Notes: generated by a model not told the origin, from the letters alone. Positions 19,526 through 28,653 are shown, counted from the stretch's first letter. The stretch is DNA of 64,000 nucleotides from Burkholderiaceae bacterium (GCA_023954015.1 JAMLIS010000002.1:310001-374000), one strand, 5' to 3'. Program-made: numbers and translations.

Positions 19526-21580
19526 ATGCCCGCGCACCCGATCGAGAATCTTCGAACGCTCGCCTTGGTCGGACACGCGGGGGTCGGAAAGACCTCGCTG
19601 ATCGAATCGATGCTGGCCGCCTCCGGCGCGATCGCCGCCCCGGGGTCGATCGAGCGGGGCACTACCGTCTGCGACTACGACCCGCTCGAGAAGGAACACG
19701 GGCACTCGCTGAAGCTCGCCTGCGCGCATTTCGAACGCGACGGCGTGCGTGTGCACGTGGTGGACACGCCGGGCTATCCGGATTTCGCCGGGCGCGCGAT
19801 GGCCGCGCTCGACGCGGTCGAGACGGTGGCGATCGTCGTCGATGCGCAGCGCGGGGTCGAAATGTCGACCGCGCGGATGGCCCTGCTCGCCCAGACGCGC
19901 CGGCTGTGCCGCTTCGTCGTCGTGCACCGCATCGACGCCGAAGGCGCCGACCTGCCGGCGCGCATCGACGAGTTGCGCGCCACCTTCGGTCCCGAGTGCC
20001 TGCCGCTGAACCTGCCGGCCGACGGAGCGACGCGGGTCATCGACTGCTTCTTCTCGCCCGAAGGCGCGGCCACCGACTTCTCGAGCGTCGTCGAAGCGCA
20101 TCGCGCGCTCGTCGAGCAGGTCGTCGAGGTCGACGATGCGCTCACCGAACGCTACCTGGCGGGCGAGGAGATCGAGCCGGGCGAGCTGCACGACGCCTTC
20201 GAGCGCGCGCTGCGCGACGGGCACATCGTCCCGGTGCTCTTCGCGTCGGCGCGCAGCGGCGTCGGCGTGCGCGAGCTGGTCGATTTCGTCGTGCGCCTCG
20301 CGCCCGGCCCCCTCGACGGCAACGCCCCGCTGTTCGAGCGCTGGCGCGGCGCAGACGCGGCGTCGGCCGAACCCTTCACGGCGTCGCGTCGGGCCGACGA
20401 CCACGTCCTCGCACACGTCTTCAAGATCGAGATCGATCCGTACATCGGGCGCATCGCGATGGTCCGGGTGCACCAGGGAACGATCGTTCCCGACGCGGCG
20501 CTGTATGTAGGCGAGGGCCGCAAAGCGGTTCGCGTCGGCGCACCGCAGCTGGTGCGCGGCCGCGACTTCCGCCCGCTCCCGGCGGCAGGGCCGGGCGAGA
20601 TCTGCGCGATCACGAAGATCGACGAGCTGGTCTACGACGCGGTGCTGCACGACGCGCCCGACGACGCAACGATCCACTACCGGCCGCTGCCGCTACCGCA
20701 CGCGGTCTACGGCCTGGCGATCCGCGTGAAGAAGCGCGGCGACGAGCAGAAACTCTCCGAGGTGCTGCATCGGGTCTGCGCGGAAGATCCGAGCCTGGTC
20801 GTCGAGCACGACCCCACGACGCACGAAGCCGTCGTGCGCGGCCTGGGCGAGGTGCACGTCGCGCGCGTGCTCGAGCGGATCCGCTCGCAGTACAAGCTCG
20901 AGGTGGACGCGCATCCGCCGACCGTCCCGTACCGCGAAACGATTTCGGGCCACGCCGACGGACACCACCGGCACAAGAAGCAGAGCGGCGGCGCCGGACA
21001 GTTCGGCGAGGTGTTCCTTCGCGTCGAGCCGCTGGCGCGCGGCGAGGGTTTCCGCTTCGTCGACGAGGTCAAGGGCGGTGCGATTCCCGGGCCGTTCATT
21101 CCCGCCGTCGAGAAAGGCGTGCGCCAGGCCCTGGCCGAAGGTGCGGTCGCCGGCTTCCCCGTCCACGACGTGAAGGTCACCGTCTACGACGGCAAGACGC
21201 ACCCGGTCGACGGCAAGGAAATCGCCTTCGTCACCGCCGGGCGCAAGGCCTTCCTCGACGCCGCCTCGAAGGCGCATCCGATCGTGCTCGAGCCGATCGT
21301 CTCGCTCGAACTCACGATTCCGGCCGACGCCATCGGCGCGGTCTCGGGCGAGTTGTCGGCGCGCCGCGGCCAGGTCTCGGGAGCCGGGTCGGCGCGCGCA
21401 GGGATGGCCACGTTGAACGCGCGCGCGCCGATGGCCGAACTCGCCGACTTCCAGGGCCGGCTGAAGGCGATCACCGGGGGCCAGGGCAGCTATTCGCTGG
21501 AGCTGCTCGGCTACGAAGAGGCGCCGGCATCGGTGCAGCACAAGCTGCATGCGGCGTGGCGTCCTCGACCGGAGGAGTGA
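19526..21580 (+). CDS. Elongation factor G-like GTPase (EF-G2 type) with degenerate G4 motif
   Basis: A 684-residue translational GTPase homologue. The ATG at 19526 follows GAGGAGGCAAGGC. The large in-frame extension upstream is antisense-like readthrough of uvrA and is excluded. Motifs: P-loop GHAGVGKT (16-23) and G3 DTPG (80-83). The G4 motif, normally NKxD, reads HRID (134-137), and the switch I stretch ends EKEHGHS rather than ERGITI. Domain II, the split domain IV ([15 protein letters not shown]) and domain V are complete. Such EF-G-like proteins lie outside ribosomal operons and form a separate clade whose role (recycling, stress, or none in translation) is not settled. The changed G4 residue suggests altered guanine specificity or weak GTP binding. 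It is not the main fusA, which would sit with rps and tuf genes. Confidence 0.88.
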   Translation: MPAHPIENLRTLALVGHAGVGKTSLIESMLAASGAIAAPGSIERGTTVCDYDPLEKEHGHSLKLACAHFERDGVRVHVVDTPGYPDFAGRAMAALDAVETVAIVVDAQRGVEMSTARMALLAQTRRLCRFVVVHRIDAEGADLPARIDELRATFGPECLPLNLPADGATRVIDCFFSPEGAATDFSSVVEAHRALVEQVVEVDDALTERYLAGEEIEPGELHDAFERALRDGHIVPVLFASARSGVGVRELVDFVVRLAPGPLDGNAPLFERWRGADAASAEPFTASRRADDHVLAHVFKIEIDPYIGRIAMVRVHQGTIVPDAALYVGEGRKAVRVGAPQLVRGRDFRPLPAAGPGEICAITKIDELVYDAVLHDAPDDATIHYRPLPLPHAVYGLAIRVKKRGDEQKLSEVLHRVCAEDPSLVVEHDPTTHEAVVRGLGEVHVARVLERIRSQYKLEVDAHPPTVPYRETISGHADGHHRHKKQSGGAGQFGEVFLRVEPLARGEGFRFVDEVKGGAIPGPFIPAVEKGVRQALAEGAVAGFPVHDVKVTVYDGKTHPVDGKEIAFVTAGRKAFLDAASKAHPIVLEPIVSLELTIPADAIGAVSGELSARRGQVSGAGSARAGMATLNARAPMAELADFQGRLKAITGGQGSYSLELLGYEEAPASVQHKLHAAWRPRPEE

Positions 21581-21636
21581 GAATCTGCCGCGTGTCACAA
21601 TCGATGGCTCGACGAACCAGCGAGGTGATGCGCTCC

Positions 21637-23067
21637 ATGTACGAGGATCTTCGTCTCTACATCGACGGCGAATTCGTCGCGGCGCAGGGGCGCCGCGAGC
21701 AGGACGTATTCGATCCCGCAACCGGCGAGGTGATCGGCAGGCTGCCGCACGCCACGCGCGAAGACCTCGATCGGGCCCTCGCCGCCGCGCAGCGAGCGTT
21801 CCCGGGCTGGCGCGACACGTCGCCGCTCGAACGCAGCCGCATCCTGCGCAGGGCCGCCGACCTGCTGCGCGAACGCGCACCCGCGATCGGCCGCAACATC
21901 ACGCTCGACCAGGGCAAGCCGCTCGTCGAGGCCATCAACGAGGTGAAGGGTTGCGCCGAACACGCCGAGTGGCACGCCGAGGAGGGGCGGCGCATCTACG
22001 GTCGCGTGATTCCGCCGCGTCATCCCGCGGTGCGCCAGCTCGTCGTGCGCCAGCCGGTCGGCGTGTGCGTGGCGTTCACGCCGTGGAACTTTCCGGCGAG
22101 CCAGGCGATCCGCAAGATCGGCGCGGCGCTCGGTGCCGGATGCACGATCGTGCTCAAGGGTCCCGAAGATGCGCCGAGCGCGATCGTCGCCCTCGCTCGC
22201 ATCTTCCACGACGCCGGCCTGCCGCCCGGATGCCTGAACGTCGTCTGGGGCGTGCCGCACGAGGTCTCCGACTACCTGGTGCGCTCGCCGATCGTGCGCA
22301 AGGTGTCGTTCACCGGGTCCGTCCCGGTCGGCAAGCAGCTCGCCGCCCTCGCCGCGCAGCACATGAAGCGCACCACGATGGAGCTCGGCGGTCATTCGCC
22401 GGTCATCGTCTTCGAGGACGCCGACGTCGAGCGTGCCGCCGACCTGCTGCAGGCCTTCAAGTTCCGCAACGCCGGGCAGGTCTGCGTGTCGCCCACGCGC
22501 TTCTACCTGCACGAGAAGATCCACGACCGCTTCCTCGCGCGCTTCCTCGAGAAGACGCGCGAGATGAAGGTCGGCGCCGGGCTCGACGAGAGCACGCGCA
22601 TGGGGCCGCTCGCGCACGAACGGCGCGTGCCGGCGATGGAACAGTTCGTCGACGACGCCAGCCGGCGCGGCGGGCGCATCGAGATCGGCGGCGAGCGGCT
22701 GTCCGACCGCGGCAACTTCTTCGCGCCCACCATCGTCACCGGCCTGCCCGACGACGCGATGCTGATGACGACCGAGCCCTTCGGCCCGATCGCGCCCTTC
22801 GCCCGCTTCAGCGACTTCGACGACGTGATCCGCCGCGCGAACGCGCTGCCCTACGGGCTGTCGTCGTACGTGTTCACCACGTCGACGAAATACGCGAACG
22901 CGGCGGCGAACGCGCTCGAAGCCGGCAACGTCAACATCAACCACTTCGGGCAGGCGATCGCCGAGGCGCCGTTCGGCGGCGTGAAGGACAGCGGCTGGGG
23001 CAGCGAGGGCGGCGTCGAGACCTTCGACGGCTACCTGAATACGAAATTCATCACGCAACGCGACTGA
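21637..23067 (+). CDS. NAD(P)-dependent aldehyde dehydrogenase, succinate-semialdehyde dehydrogenase-like
   Basis: The product is 476 residues from the ATG at 21637, chosen because GAGGTGA lies 8 bp upstream; ATGs at 21604 and 21628 are in frame. Catalytic residues are visible: Asn151 in TPWNFP, Lys174 in VLKGPEDAP, Glu249 in [12 protein letters not shown] and nucleophile Cys283 in [13 protein letters not shown]. The dinucleotide loop is [11 protein letters not shown]. The sequence pattern ([28 protein letters not shown]) is that of the succinate-semialdehyde/vanillin-type ALDH group in catabolic pathways. Exact substrate unknown. It lies 56 bp after the EF-G-like gene on the same strand and 39 bp before argE. 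Confidence 0.88.
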   Translation: MYEDLRLYIDGEFVAAQGRREQDVFDPATGEVIGRLPHATREDLDRALAAAQRAFPGWRDTSPLERSRILRRAADLLRERAPAIGRNITLDQGKPLVEAINEVKGCAEHAEWHAEEGRRIYGRVIPPRHPAVRQLVVRQPVGVCVAFTPWNFPASQAIRKIGAALGAGCTIVLKGPEDAPSAIVALARIFHDAGLPPGCLNVVWGVPHEVSDYLVRSPIVRKVSFTGSVPVGKQLAALAAQHMKRTTMELGGHSPVIVFEDADVERAADLLQAFKFRNAGQVCVSPTRFYLHEKIHDRFLARFLEKTREMKVGAGLDESTRMGPLAHERRVPAMEQFVDDASRRGGRIEIGGERLSDRGNFFAPTIVTGLPDDAMLMTTEPFGPIAPFARFSDFDDVIRRANALPYGLSSYVFTTSTKYANAAANALEAGNVNINHFGQAIAEAPFGGVKDSGWGSEGGVETFDGYLNTKFITQRD

Positions 23068-23086
23068 ACGCGTGCATGAACCTGCT

Positions 23087-23137
23087 GCAGACGTTCGATC
23101 GATGAAATGGGCAGCAAACGTTCGATCGATGAAATGG
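23087..23137 (+). repeat. 27-bp tandem duplication over the argE start
   Basis: A 24-base segment containing ACGTTCGATCGATGAAATGG occurs at 23087-23110 and again at 23114-23137 with one mismatch. The period is 27 bases, so the argE frame is kept and two ATG codons (23107 and 23134) sit in the same local context. This leaves the argE start ambiguous by nine residues. Confidence 0.85.
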
Positions 23138-24303
23138 ACGGCACACGCTCCATCGTCGAACTGCTGCGCCGGCTGGTTGCCTTCGACACGGTCAGCGCGA
23201 AGCCGAACGTCGCGCTGATCGACTGGGCCGCGCAGCGGCTCGAGGATGCCGGCTTTCGCTGCTTCGTCCAGCACGGCGACGAGCCGGGCAAGGCGAATCT
23301 CTTCGCCACGGCCGGGCCGGAAGGCGCCGCCGGGTGGATGCTGTCGGGGCACTCCGACGTCGTCCCGGTCGCCGGCCAGGCATGGACCTCCGATCCGTTC
23401 GTGCTGCGCGAGGAAGGCGGCCGGCTGTACGGCCGGGGCACCGCCGACATGAAGGGATTCCTCGCCTGCGTGCTCGACGCGGCGCCGCGGCTGGCCCGCG
23501 CGAAGCTGCGCGCGCCGGTGCACGTCGTGCTGTCCTACGACGAGGAAACGACGATGCGCGGCATGCGCACGCTCGCCGCGCACCTGGCCGACGCGCCGGT
23601 GCGGCCGGCTGCCTGCATCATCGGAGAGCCCACGTCGATGCACGTGGTCGTCGCGAACAAGGGGGCGGCCGGCTATCGCGTGCGCGTTCGCGGACACTCG
23701 GTGCATTCGTCGCTGCGCGATCGCGGCGTATCGGCGGTCGAGCAGGCGGCGGAGATCATCGTCTTCGTCGGACGCCTGCAGCGCGAACTCGATGCGGCCG
23801 AGCGCCACGACGGCTTCGAATATCCGCACACCAGCGTGCACGTCGGGCGCATCGAAGGCGGCACGGCGCACAACATCACCGCGCGAGACTGCGAGTTCGT
23901 GCTCGAGATCCGCACGCTGCCCGGCATGCGCTCGACCGACGTGCTCGAGCGCATGCGTCGCCACTGCGACGAAGTCGTGCTGCCCGCGATGCGGCGTGTC
24001 GCCGCCGACACCGCGATCTCCTTCGAGGAGATCTTCGACACGCCGCCGCTCGACGAGCGCGGCAACCGTTCGCTCGCGCAGGCGGTCGCGCCGCTGTGCG
24101 GACACGCCGAGTGGCGGCGCGTGAGCTTCGGCACCGAAGCCGGAATCCTGCAGGCGATCGGCATCCCGACCGTCGTCTGCGGTCCCGGCGACATCGCCGT
24201 CGCGCACCAGCCCGACGAGTTCGTCGAAACGGCGCAGCTCGAACGATGCCGGGCCTTCCTCGATGCGTTGGCGCGGCGGCTGGGTGCGGGTGCGGGCGCT
24301 TGA
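23107..24303 (+). CDS. argE: Acetylornithine deacetylase, M20 metallopeptidase family
   Basis: The product is 398 residues from ATG 23107 (or 389 from ATG 23134). ArgE removes acetate from N-acetylornithine in arginine synthesis. The di-zinc ligands of the M20 family are readable: His in LSGHSDVVPV, Asp in GRGTADMKGFLACV, the catalytic and ligand glutamates in YDEETTMRG, the later GEPTSMHVVVANKG, and the last His in DIAVAHQPDEFVE. These motifs fit ArgE rather than DapE, although family boundaries are fuzzy and some relatives act on other N-acyl amino acids. No other arginine genes are nearby. The 3' end runs straight into a 13-bp repeat array beginning at the stop codon. Confidence 0.88.
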   Translation: MGSKRSIDEMDGTRSIVELLRRLVAFDTVSAKPNVALIDWAAQRLEDAGFRCFVQHGDEPGKANLFATAGPEGAAGWMLSGHSDVVPVAGQAWTSDPFVLREEGGRLYGRGTADMKGFLACVLDAAPRLARAKLRAPVHVVLSYDEETTMRGMRTLAAHLADAPVRPAACIIGEPTSMHVVVANKGAAGYRVRVRGHSVHSSLRDRGVSAVEQAAEIIVFVGRLQRELDAAERHDGFEYPHTSVHVGRIEGGTAHNITARDCEFVLEIRTLPGMRSTDVLERMRRHCDEVVLPAMRRVAADTAISFEEIFDTPPLDERGNRSLAQAVAPLCGHAEWRRVSFGTEAGILQAIGIPTVVCGPGDIAVAHQPDEFVETAQLERCRAFLDALARRLGAGAGA

Positions 24304-24414
24304 TGCGGGCGCTTGATGCGGGCGCTTTGCACGCTTCACGCGGGGCGCTTCACACGGGCGCTTCACACGGGCGCTTCACACAGGCGCTTCACACAGGCGC
24401 TTGGCGCGGACGCT
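24301..24414. repeat. 13-bp tandem repeat array starting at the argE stop codon
   Basis: Units read TGATGCGGGCGCT (24301-24313 and 24314-24326), a diverged stretch to 24349, TCACACGGGCGCT (24350-24362, 24363-24375), TCACACAGGCGCT (24376-24388, 24389-24401) and TGGCGCGGACGCT (24402-24414). The common core is GGCGCT. The first unit includes the TGA stop of argE, so the array has grown out of the gene end. Confidence 0.85.
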
Positions 24415-24592
24415 TGAGCGAGGGCGACGGCGATTGGCGAGGGCGCGGGTAAGGGACGAGGGCGAGGGGCGAAGGCGTGGGCGCGGGTAAGGGGCGGAGG
24501 CCTGCGCGGGGCACGAGTTCTGACGCCTGACGCGCAGTTGGCCGAACGAGACCCTCACGCCGGCGAAGCGCCGCAAGAATGCGCATCAGAAT

Positions 24593-24638
24593 GAAGCGTT
24601 ATGGCACGTGGAATCGATTCCACGTGCCATAACGCTTC
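24593..24638. repeat. Perfect 46-bp palindrome
   Basis: The left arm GAAGCGTTATGGCACGTG (24593-24610) and right arm CACGTGCCATAACGCTTC (24621-24638) flank the self-complementary centre GAATCGATTC. There is no unpaired loop and no mismatch over 46 bases. The arms weaken just outside. A perfect loop-free palindrome this long is not a normal rho-independent terminator. The centre TGGAATCGATTCCA-like core has the form of a dimeric repressor operator (LacI-family type, central CG), but that is only a resemblance. Confidence 0.9.
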
Positions 24639-24795
24639 GATTCGAAGCGTTGCAAACCCCTCCGGTACGAAGCCCCATGCCCCGACGCTCGATTGCGGAC
24701 AGTGCAAAAGGCATCGTCCGCATGCCCAACGCTTACCGGCAATCTGGAGCAGGGCAACGCTGTCGCCCAGCGGAGGCACGCTGCGAAATGCAGCG
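24631..24795. other. Structured low-G+C segment with successive hairpins
   Basis: Directly after the palindrome come AACGCTTCGA-T-TCGAAGCGTT (24631-24651), the hairpin TGCGGAC...GTCCGCA (24694-24722) with an inner TGC-AAAAG-GCA, and CGCTGC-GAAAT-GCAGCG (24779-24795) followed by a pyrimidine tract TTCTTCTTCT. The box GAAGCGTT/AACGCTTC is used three times. It could be a small structured RNA, a repeat-element remnant or the end of a decayed mobile element. I cannot tell which. Confidence 0.45.
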
Positions 24796-24965
24796 ATTCT
24801 TCTTCTGAAACGGTTTGCGCAGCCCGAAACGCTGCCTGATGCAGCATGGGCAAGCGCAAGCGGCCGTCGCGGTCCTGCGTGCGGGTGCGCGTCGCCCCGT
24901 GGGTGCATGCGGACGCCCGCGCGCGAGCCCCCGCGCCTGTAGGCCGCATGCGCGGCCGCGCATAC

Positions 24966-25073
24966 GCGCGGCGCTGTGCGACCCTTGCACCCGCGCGGCG
25001 CTGTGCGACCCTTGCACCCGCGCGGTGCTGCGCGACCCTTGCACCCGCGCGGTGCTGCGCGACCCTTGCTCCG
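24966..25073. repeat. 27-bp tandem repeat array, four copies
   Basis: Units at 24966-24992, 24993-25019, 25020-25046 and 25047-25073 share the core TGCGACCCTTGCACCCGCGC. Copies differ by a few C/T changes and the last degenerates. It is the second array in the same intergenic region and lies about 100 bp upstream of ccmI. Confidence 0.85.
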
Positions 25074-25112
25074 CTCGGCCCTCGCCCATGCCGAGGCGCG
25101 CCATCCCTGTGA

Positions 25113-25118
25113 GACAAT
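25113..25118 (+). promoter_or_regulatory. Candidate -10 box (GACAAT) upstream of ccmI
   Basis: GACAAT lies 56 bp before the ccmI ATG, just after the repeat array. No clear -35 is present. It is the best -10-like element in the leader of the cytochrome c maturation operon. Confidence 0.25.
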
Positions 25119-25174
25119 AGCGCCCTTCCCTTCCTTCTCCGCACCGCTGCGCGCCGCAGCGGCGCCCTCCGCCG

Positions 25175-26473
25175 ATGGCCCTGTGGATCTCCATCGCGAT
25201 CGTCACGGTGGTGGCGACCGCCCTGGTCGTCTGGCCGCTCGTCTCGACGCGCCGACCGGCCGCGAATGCCCTTCGCGACGACGAACGACGCCTCGCCGTC
25301 TTCCGCGACCGGCGGCGCGAGATCGACCGCGAGCGCGACGCCGGCCGGCTGACTGCCGCCGAAGCGGAGCAGGCGCACGGCGATCTCGTTCACCAGTTGG
25401 CCGAAGACCTGCCCGACCTGGCCCAGGCTGCCGCGCCGGCGAGCACGACCCGCACGCCCGGCGCCGGCGCGAGTTCCTCGCCGCGCGCGGCATGGGTCGC
25501 CGCGCTCTTCGTCGCCGTGCTCGTTCCGCTCGTCGCCTTCGGCGTCTATCGCGAGGTCGGCGCGCCGCACCTCGCGTCGATCGACCCGAACGAGGCGCCG
25601 CCGCCCATGGACGCTGCGCAGATCGACGCGATGATCGAACGGATCGCGCAGCGCACGCGCGAGCAGCCCGACGACGCCGAAGCATGGGCGATGCTCGCGG
25701 AGGCGCGGAAGATGCAGGGGCGGCACGACGAAGCGGTAGCCGCCTTCGGGAAGGCGATCGAAGGCCTGCCGAACGACGCGCGCCTGCTCACCGACTACGC
25801 GGAGTCGTCGGCACTGCGGGCGGGCGGCGATTTCTCCGGCCAGCCGGTGGAGTTGCTCGAGCGGGCACTGGCGGTCGATCCGAACGAACCGAAAGCCGTC
25901 GCGCTGATGGGCGCGGCGCAATACCGGCTCGGCAACCTGCCGCGCGCGCGCTCGTACTTGAAGCAGCTCGAGCGCTTCCTCGCCCCGGGCAGCGAGGAAG
26001 CGGCGCAGATCGCGGCAGTCCTGCAGCGCATCGACGTCGAGATCGGCGCAGCCGCGCCTGCCGACGGTTCGATCGCGCAAGCGTTGCCGCCCTCCGGGGC
26101 GTCGCCCCCCGCCGCCTCGGCCGCCAGCGTCTCCGTGAGCGGCACCGTCGCCGTCGATCCGTCGCTCGCAGAACGCGCGGCGCAGGGCGGAACGCTCTTC
26201 GTCATCGCGCGCGCCAGCGGCGGCCCGCCGATCCCCATCGCCGTGCTGCGCCTGCCGGCGCCCGTGTTCCCCGTCTCGTTCACGTTGGACGACACGAACG
26301 CGATGGACCCCTCGCGCCGGCTCGCGAGCGCCGATTCGCTCGACCTGGAAGCGCGCCTGAGCCGCAGCGGCGAGGCGATGCGCAAGCCCGGCGACCTGTA
26401 CGGCCGCCTCGCGAACGTGCGGCCCGGCGCCGACGGCTTGCGCATCGTCCTCGACGAGGTCGTTTCGCGTTGA
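25175..26473 (+). CDS. ccmI: Cytochrome c maturation protein CcmI (CycH)
   Basis: The product has 432 residues. CcmI is the apocytochrome chaperone of system I, delivering unfolded apocytochrome c to the CcmF/H ligation complex. Two membrane helices bracket a cytoplasmic loop: residues 1-24 (MALWISIAIVTVVATALVVWP) and about 109-130 (AAWVAALFVAVLVPLVAFGVY). The loop carries the charged, coiled-coil-prone stretch RDRRREIDRERDAGRLTAAEAE. The periplasmic part has tetratricopeptide repeats (EAWAMLAEARKMQGRHDEAVAAF at 168-190 and following). The C-terminal third is the beta-rich CcmI domain with GTLFVIARASGGPPIPIAVLRL. In many proteobacteria ccmI is last; here it leads the operon. Its stop overlaps the ccmA start (TTGA). 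Confidence 0.92.
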   Translation: MALWISIAIVTVVATALVVWPLVSTRRPAANALRDDERRLAVFRDRRREIDRERDAGRLTAAEAEQAHGDLVHQLAEDLPDLAQAAAPASTTRTPGAGASSSPRAAWVAALFVAVLVPLVAFGVYREVGAPHLASIDPNEAPPPMDAAQIDAMIERIAQRTREQPDDAEAWAMLAEARKMQGRHDEAVAAFGKAIEGLPNDARLLTDYAESSALRAGGDFSGQPVELLERALAVDPNEPKAVALMGAAQYRLGNLPRARSYLKQLERFLAPGSEEAAQIAAVLQRIDVEIGAAAPADGSIAQALPPSGASPPAASAASVSVSGTVAVDPSLAERAAQGGTLFVIARASGGPPIPIAVLRLPAPVFPVSFTLDDTNAMDPSRRLASADSLDLEARLSRSGEAMRKPGDLYGRLANVRPGADGLRIVLDEVVSR

Positions 26474-27120
26474 CGACGGTCGGCGCCTGCGACGGACTCG
26501 AGGCGCGGGCGCTCGCGTGTGCTGCCGGCTGGCGAACGCTGTTCTCCTCGCTCGACCTGCGCATCGCACCGGGGCAATGGACGATGCTCGTCGGCTCCAA
26601 CGGCAGCGGCAAGTCGACGCTGCTGCGCACGATCGCCGGCCTGGCCCGTCCGCTCGCGGGAGAGATCTTCTGGCGGGGCGCGCCGCGCCGCGTCGCCGAC
26701 GCCGAATGGCGCGCGCAGTGCGTCTACCAGGGACACGCGCCGGGATGGAAGGACGCGTTCGACGTGCGCGAGAACCTGTCGATGCAACTGGCGCTCGACG
26801 GACTGCCGTTGTCGAGCCACGCGCTCGACGCAGCGATCGCGCGCGTCGGGCTCGCCCGCCAGGCGCGGCTGCCCTTCGCGCGCCTGTCGGCCGGACAGCG
26901 CCGCCGGGTTTCGCTCGCCCGCCTGTCGTGCTCGCACGAACGCAAGCTCTGGCTGCTCGACGAACCCGGCACCGCGCTGGACGCCGACGCGCTGCTGCTG
27001 CTGGGCGCGCTCGTCGACACGCACCTGCGCGCCGGCGGCCTCGCATTGATCGCCACCCACCAACCGCTGCCGTGCGCCGCGACACCGACCCGGCTTTCGC
27101 TCGACGGCCCGACGCCGTGA
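26470..27120 (+). CDS. ccmA: Heme exporter ATP-binding protein CcmA
   Basis: This is a 216-residue ABC ATPase that, with CcmB, drives release of holo-CcmE from CcmC. Translation is taken from the TTG at 26470, which overlaps the ccmI stop; no ATG or GTG lies nearer the conserved start. Walker A is GSNGSGKSTLLRTIAGL (about 41-57), the signature is LSAGQRRRVSLARL, and Walker B is LWLLDEPGTALD, with the switch His in ATHQP. Length is normal for CcmA. It ends with a 4-bp overlap with ccmB. Confidence 0.92.
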   Translation: MTTVGACDGLEARALACAAGWRTLFSSLDLRIAPGQWTMLVGSNGSGKSTLLRTIAGLARPLAGEIFWRGAPRRVADAEWRAQCVYQGHAPGWKDAFDVRENLSMQLALDGLPLSSHALDAAIARVGLARQARLPFARLSAGQRRRVSLARLSCSHERKLWLLDEPGTALDADALLLLGALVDTHLRAGGLALIATHQPLPCAATPTRLSLDGPTP

Positions 27121-27809
27121 GCGCGCCGGCGCCGCGCGGCGTGCTCGCTGCGCTGCGCTGGGCGTGCTTGCGCGACCTGCGGCTGGCGATGCGCTCGCGC
27201 GGCGAGCTGGCGCTGATCGTCGTCTTCTTCCTGCTGGTGACGAGCCTGTTTCCGCTGGCGGTCAGCCCCGACCCGGAGCTGCTGCGCACGATCGCCGCCG
27301 GCATCGTCTGGGTCGCTGCGCTGCTGGCGAGCCTGCTCGGGCTCGCGCGCCTGTTCGCTGCCGACCACGGCGACGGAACGCTCGAGCAGATGGTGCTCGC
27401 GCCGGCGCCGCTGCCCGCGCTGGTCGCGGGCAAGGTTCTCGCCCACTGGATTGCCACCGGGCTGCCGCTCGTGCTGCTCGCGCCGCTCGCCGGACTGCAG
27501 TTCGGCCTGGGCGCCGAATCGATCGGCGTGCTTCTCGTCTCGCTGGCGCTCGGCACGCCGGTCCTGTCGTGGCTCGGCGCACTCGCCGCAGCGCTCACGC
27601 TGGGCGCCCGCGGCGGCTCGTCGCTGCTGGCGCTGCTGGTGCTGCCGCTCGCCGTGCCGGTGCTGATCTTCGGCGCCGGATCGGTCGAATCGCAGGCGGC
27701 GGGCCTCGGTGCGGACGCGCACCTGTCGCTGCTGGCGGCGGGTGCGATCGCCGCCTGGGTGCTGGGGCCGGCTGCGACCGCACTCGCGGTTAGAATCGCC
27801 CACGAATGA
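27117..27809 (+). CDS. ccmB: Heme exporter membrane protein CcmB
   Basis: A 230-residue integral membrane partner of CcmA with about six helices. The GTG at 27117 overlaps the ccmA stop. Family features are LRDLRLAMRSRGELALIVVFF near the N-terminus, LLGLARLFAADHGDGTLEQM (the conserved DxxxGTLEQ segment), and LGTPVLSWLGALAAAL. A TAGAAT hexamer in its last codons could serve an internal promoter for ccmC. The stop overlaps the ccmC start (ATGA). Confidence 0.93.
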   Translation: MSAPAPRGVLAALRWACLRDLRLAMRSRGELALIVVFFLLVTSLFPLAVSPDPELLRTIAAGIVWVAALLASLLGLARLFAADHGDGTLEQMVLAPAPLPALVAGKVLAHWIATGLPLVLLAPLAGLQFGLGAESIGVLLVSLALGTPVLSWLGALAAALTLGARGGSSLLALLVLPLAVPVLIFGAGSVESQAAGLGADAHLSLLAAGAIAAWVLGPAATALAVRIAHE

Positions 27810-28639
27810 CCCAATTCGCCCGGTACTGGTATCGCTACGCGTCGCCGGCCAGCTTCTACCCGCTCGCCGGACGACTGATTCCGGCGTTCGCCACGCTCGC
27901 CGCGCTGCTCGCGGCCGCGGGGCTGTACGTCGCGTTCGTCGTCGCGCCCACCGACTGGCAACAGGGCGAGGCCTACCGCATCATCTACATCCACGTGCCG
28001 GCCGCGTGGATGGCCATGTTCGTCTATCTCGTGATCGCGTTCTGGTCGGCGATCTCGCTTGCGTTCAACACCCGCCTGTCGGCGATGATGGCGCAGGCGC
28101 TCGCACCCACCGGCGCGATGTGGGCGTTCGTCGCGCTGTGGACCGGCGCCTTCTGGGGCCGCCCCACCTGGGGCGCGTACTGGGTCTGGGATGCACGTCT
28201 CACATCCACGCTGATCCTGCTGTTCCTGTACCTCGGCTACCTCGCGTTGCGCGCGTCGATCGACGACCCGCGCCGCGCCGACCGCGCGTCGGCGCTGCTC
28301 GCCCTGGTCGGTGCGATCAACGTGCCGATCATCTATTTCTCGGTGCGCTGGTGGAATACGCTGCACCAGGGTGCGACGATCTCGATGACCGCAGCGCCCA
28401 AGATGGCGCAGACCATGCTCACCGGAATGCTGCTCCTGACCTTCGCCGCGTGGGCCTACACGATCGCCGTTGCGCTGCACCGCGTGCGCAGCGTGATCGT
28501 CGAGCGCGAGGCGGCGAGCGCGTGGATGTCGCGCATCGCCGGAGGCGGCGCCTCCGGCGGCGACGACGCGACGAAACCCGGCAGCGACGGCACGCGCGGA
28601 CCCGAGCGCGGCGCCCCGTCGGGTGCGGCCGCGCGCTGA
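27806..28639 (+). CDS. ccmC: Heme handling protein CcmC
   Basis: A 277-residue membrane protein that presents heme to CcmE in the periplasm. The tryptophan-rich WWD segment is [13 protein letters not shown] (118-130), flanked by the conserved heme-ligand histidines in YIHVPAAW (His63) and [11 protein letters not shown] (about residue 192). Six membrane helices are evident. Beyond the usual end of CcmC there is a Gly/Ala/Pro-rich tail of about 30 residues (from about 246), which is unlikely to be structured. The start overlaps the ccmB stop. Confidence 0.94.
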   Translation: MTQFARYWYRYASPASFYPLAGRLIPAFATLAALLAAAGLYVAFVVAPTDWQQGEAYRIIYIHVPAAWMAMFVYLVIAFWSAISLAFNTRLSAMMAQALAPTGAMWAFVALWTGAFWGRPTWGAYWVWDARLTSTLILLFLYLGYLALRASIDDPRRADRASALLALVGAINVPIIYFSVRWWNTLHQGATISMTAAPKMAQTMLTGMLLLTFAAWAYTIAVALHRVRSVIVEREAASAWMSRIAGGGASGGDDATKPGSDGTRGPERGAPSGAAAR

Positions 28640-28653
28640 ATCGCGAGGAGACG

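Larger units (their letters stand above)
24304..25174. other. 871-bp non-coding region between argE and ccmI
   Basis: No credible protein gene is seen: short open frames here have no ribosome binding sites or recognisable domains. From left to right the region holds the 13-bp array, a purine-rich degenerate stretch (24415-24590), a 46-bp palindrome, further hairpins in a segment of visibly lower G+C (24590-24840), a 27-bp repeat array, and the leader of the ccm operon. Confidence 0.75.

Noticed and set aside
23076..23105. Ten-codon leader peptide before argE
   Set aside because: It has no arginine codons that would suggest attenuation apart from one, no following terminator/antiterminator pair, and is probably a by-product of the 27-bp duplication.
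24601..24942. Possible small genes in the argE-ccmI gap (plus-strand frames at 24601-24942 and 24608-24808)
   Set aside because: They start inside the palindrome, lack ribosome binding sites and signal or domain features, and end in Arg/Pro-rich low-complexity sequence.
24301..25073. CRISPR array
   Set aside because: The 13-bp and 27-bp units are directly adjacent without spacers, and no cas genes are present.
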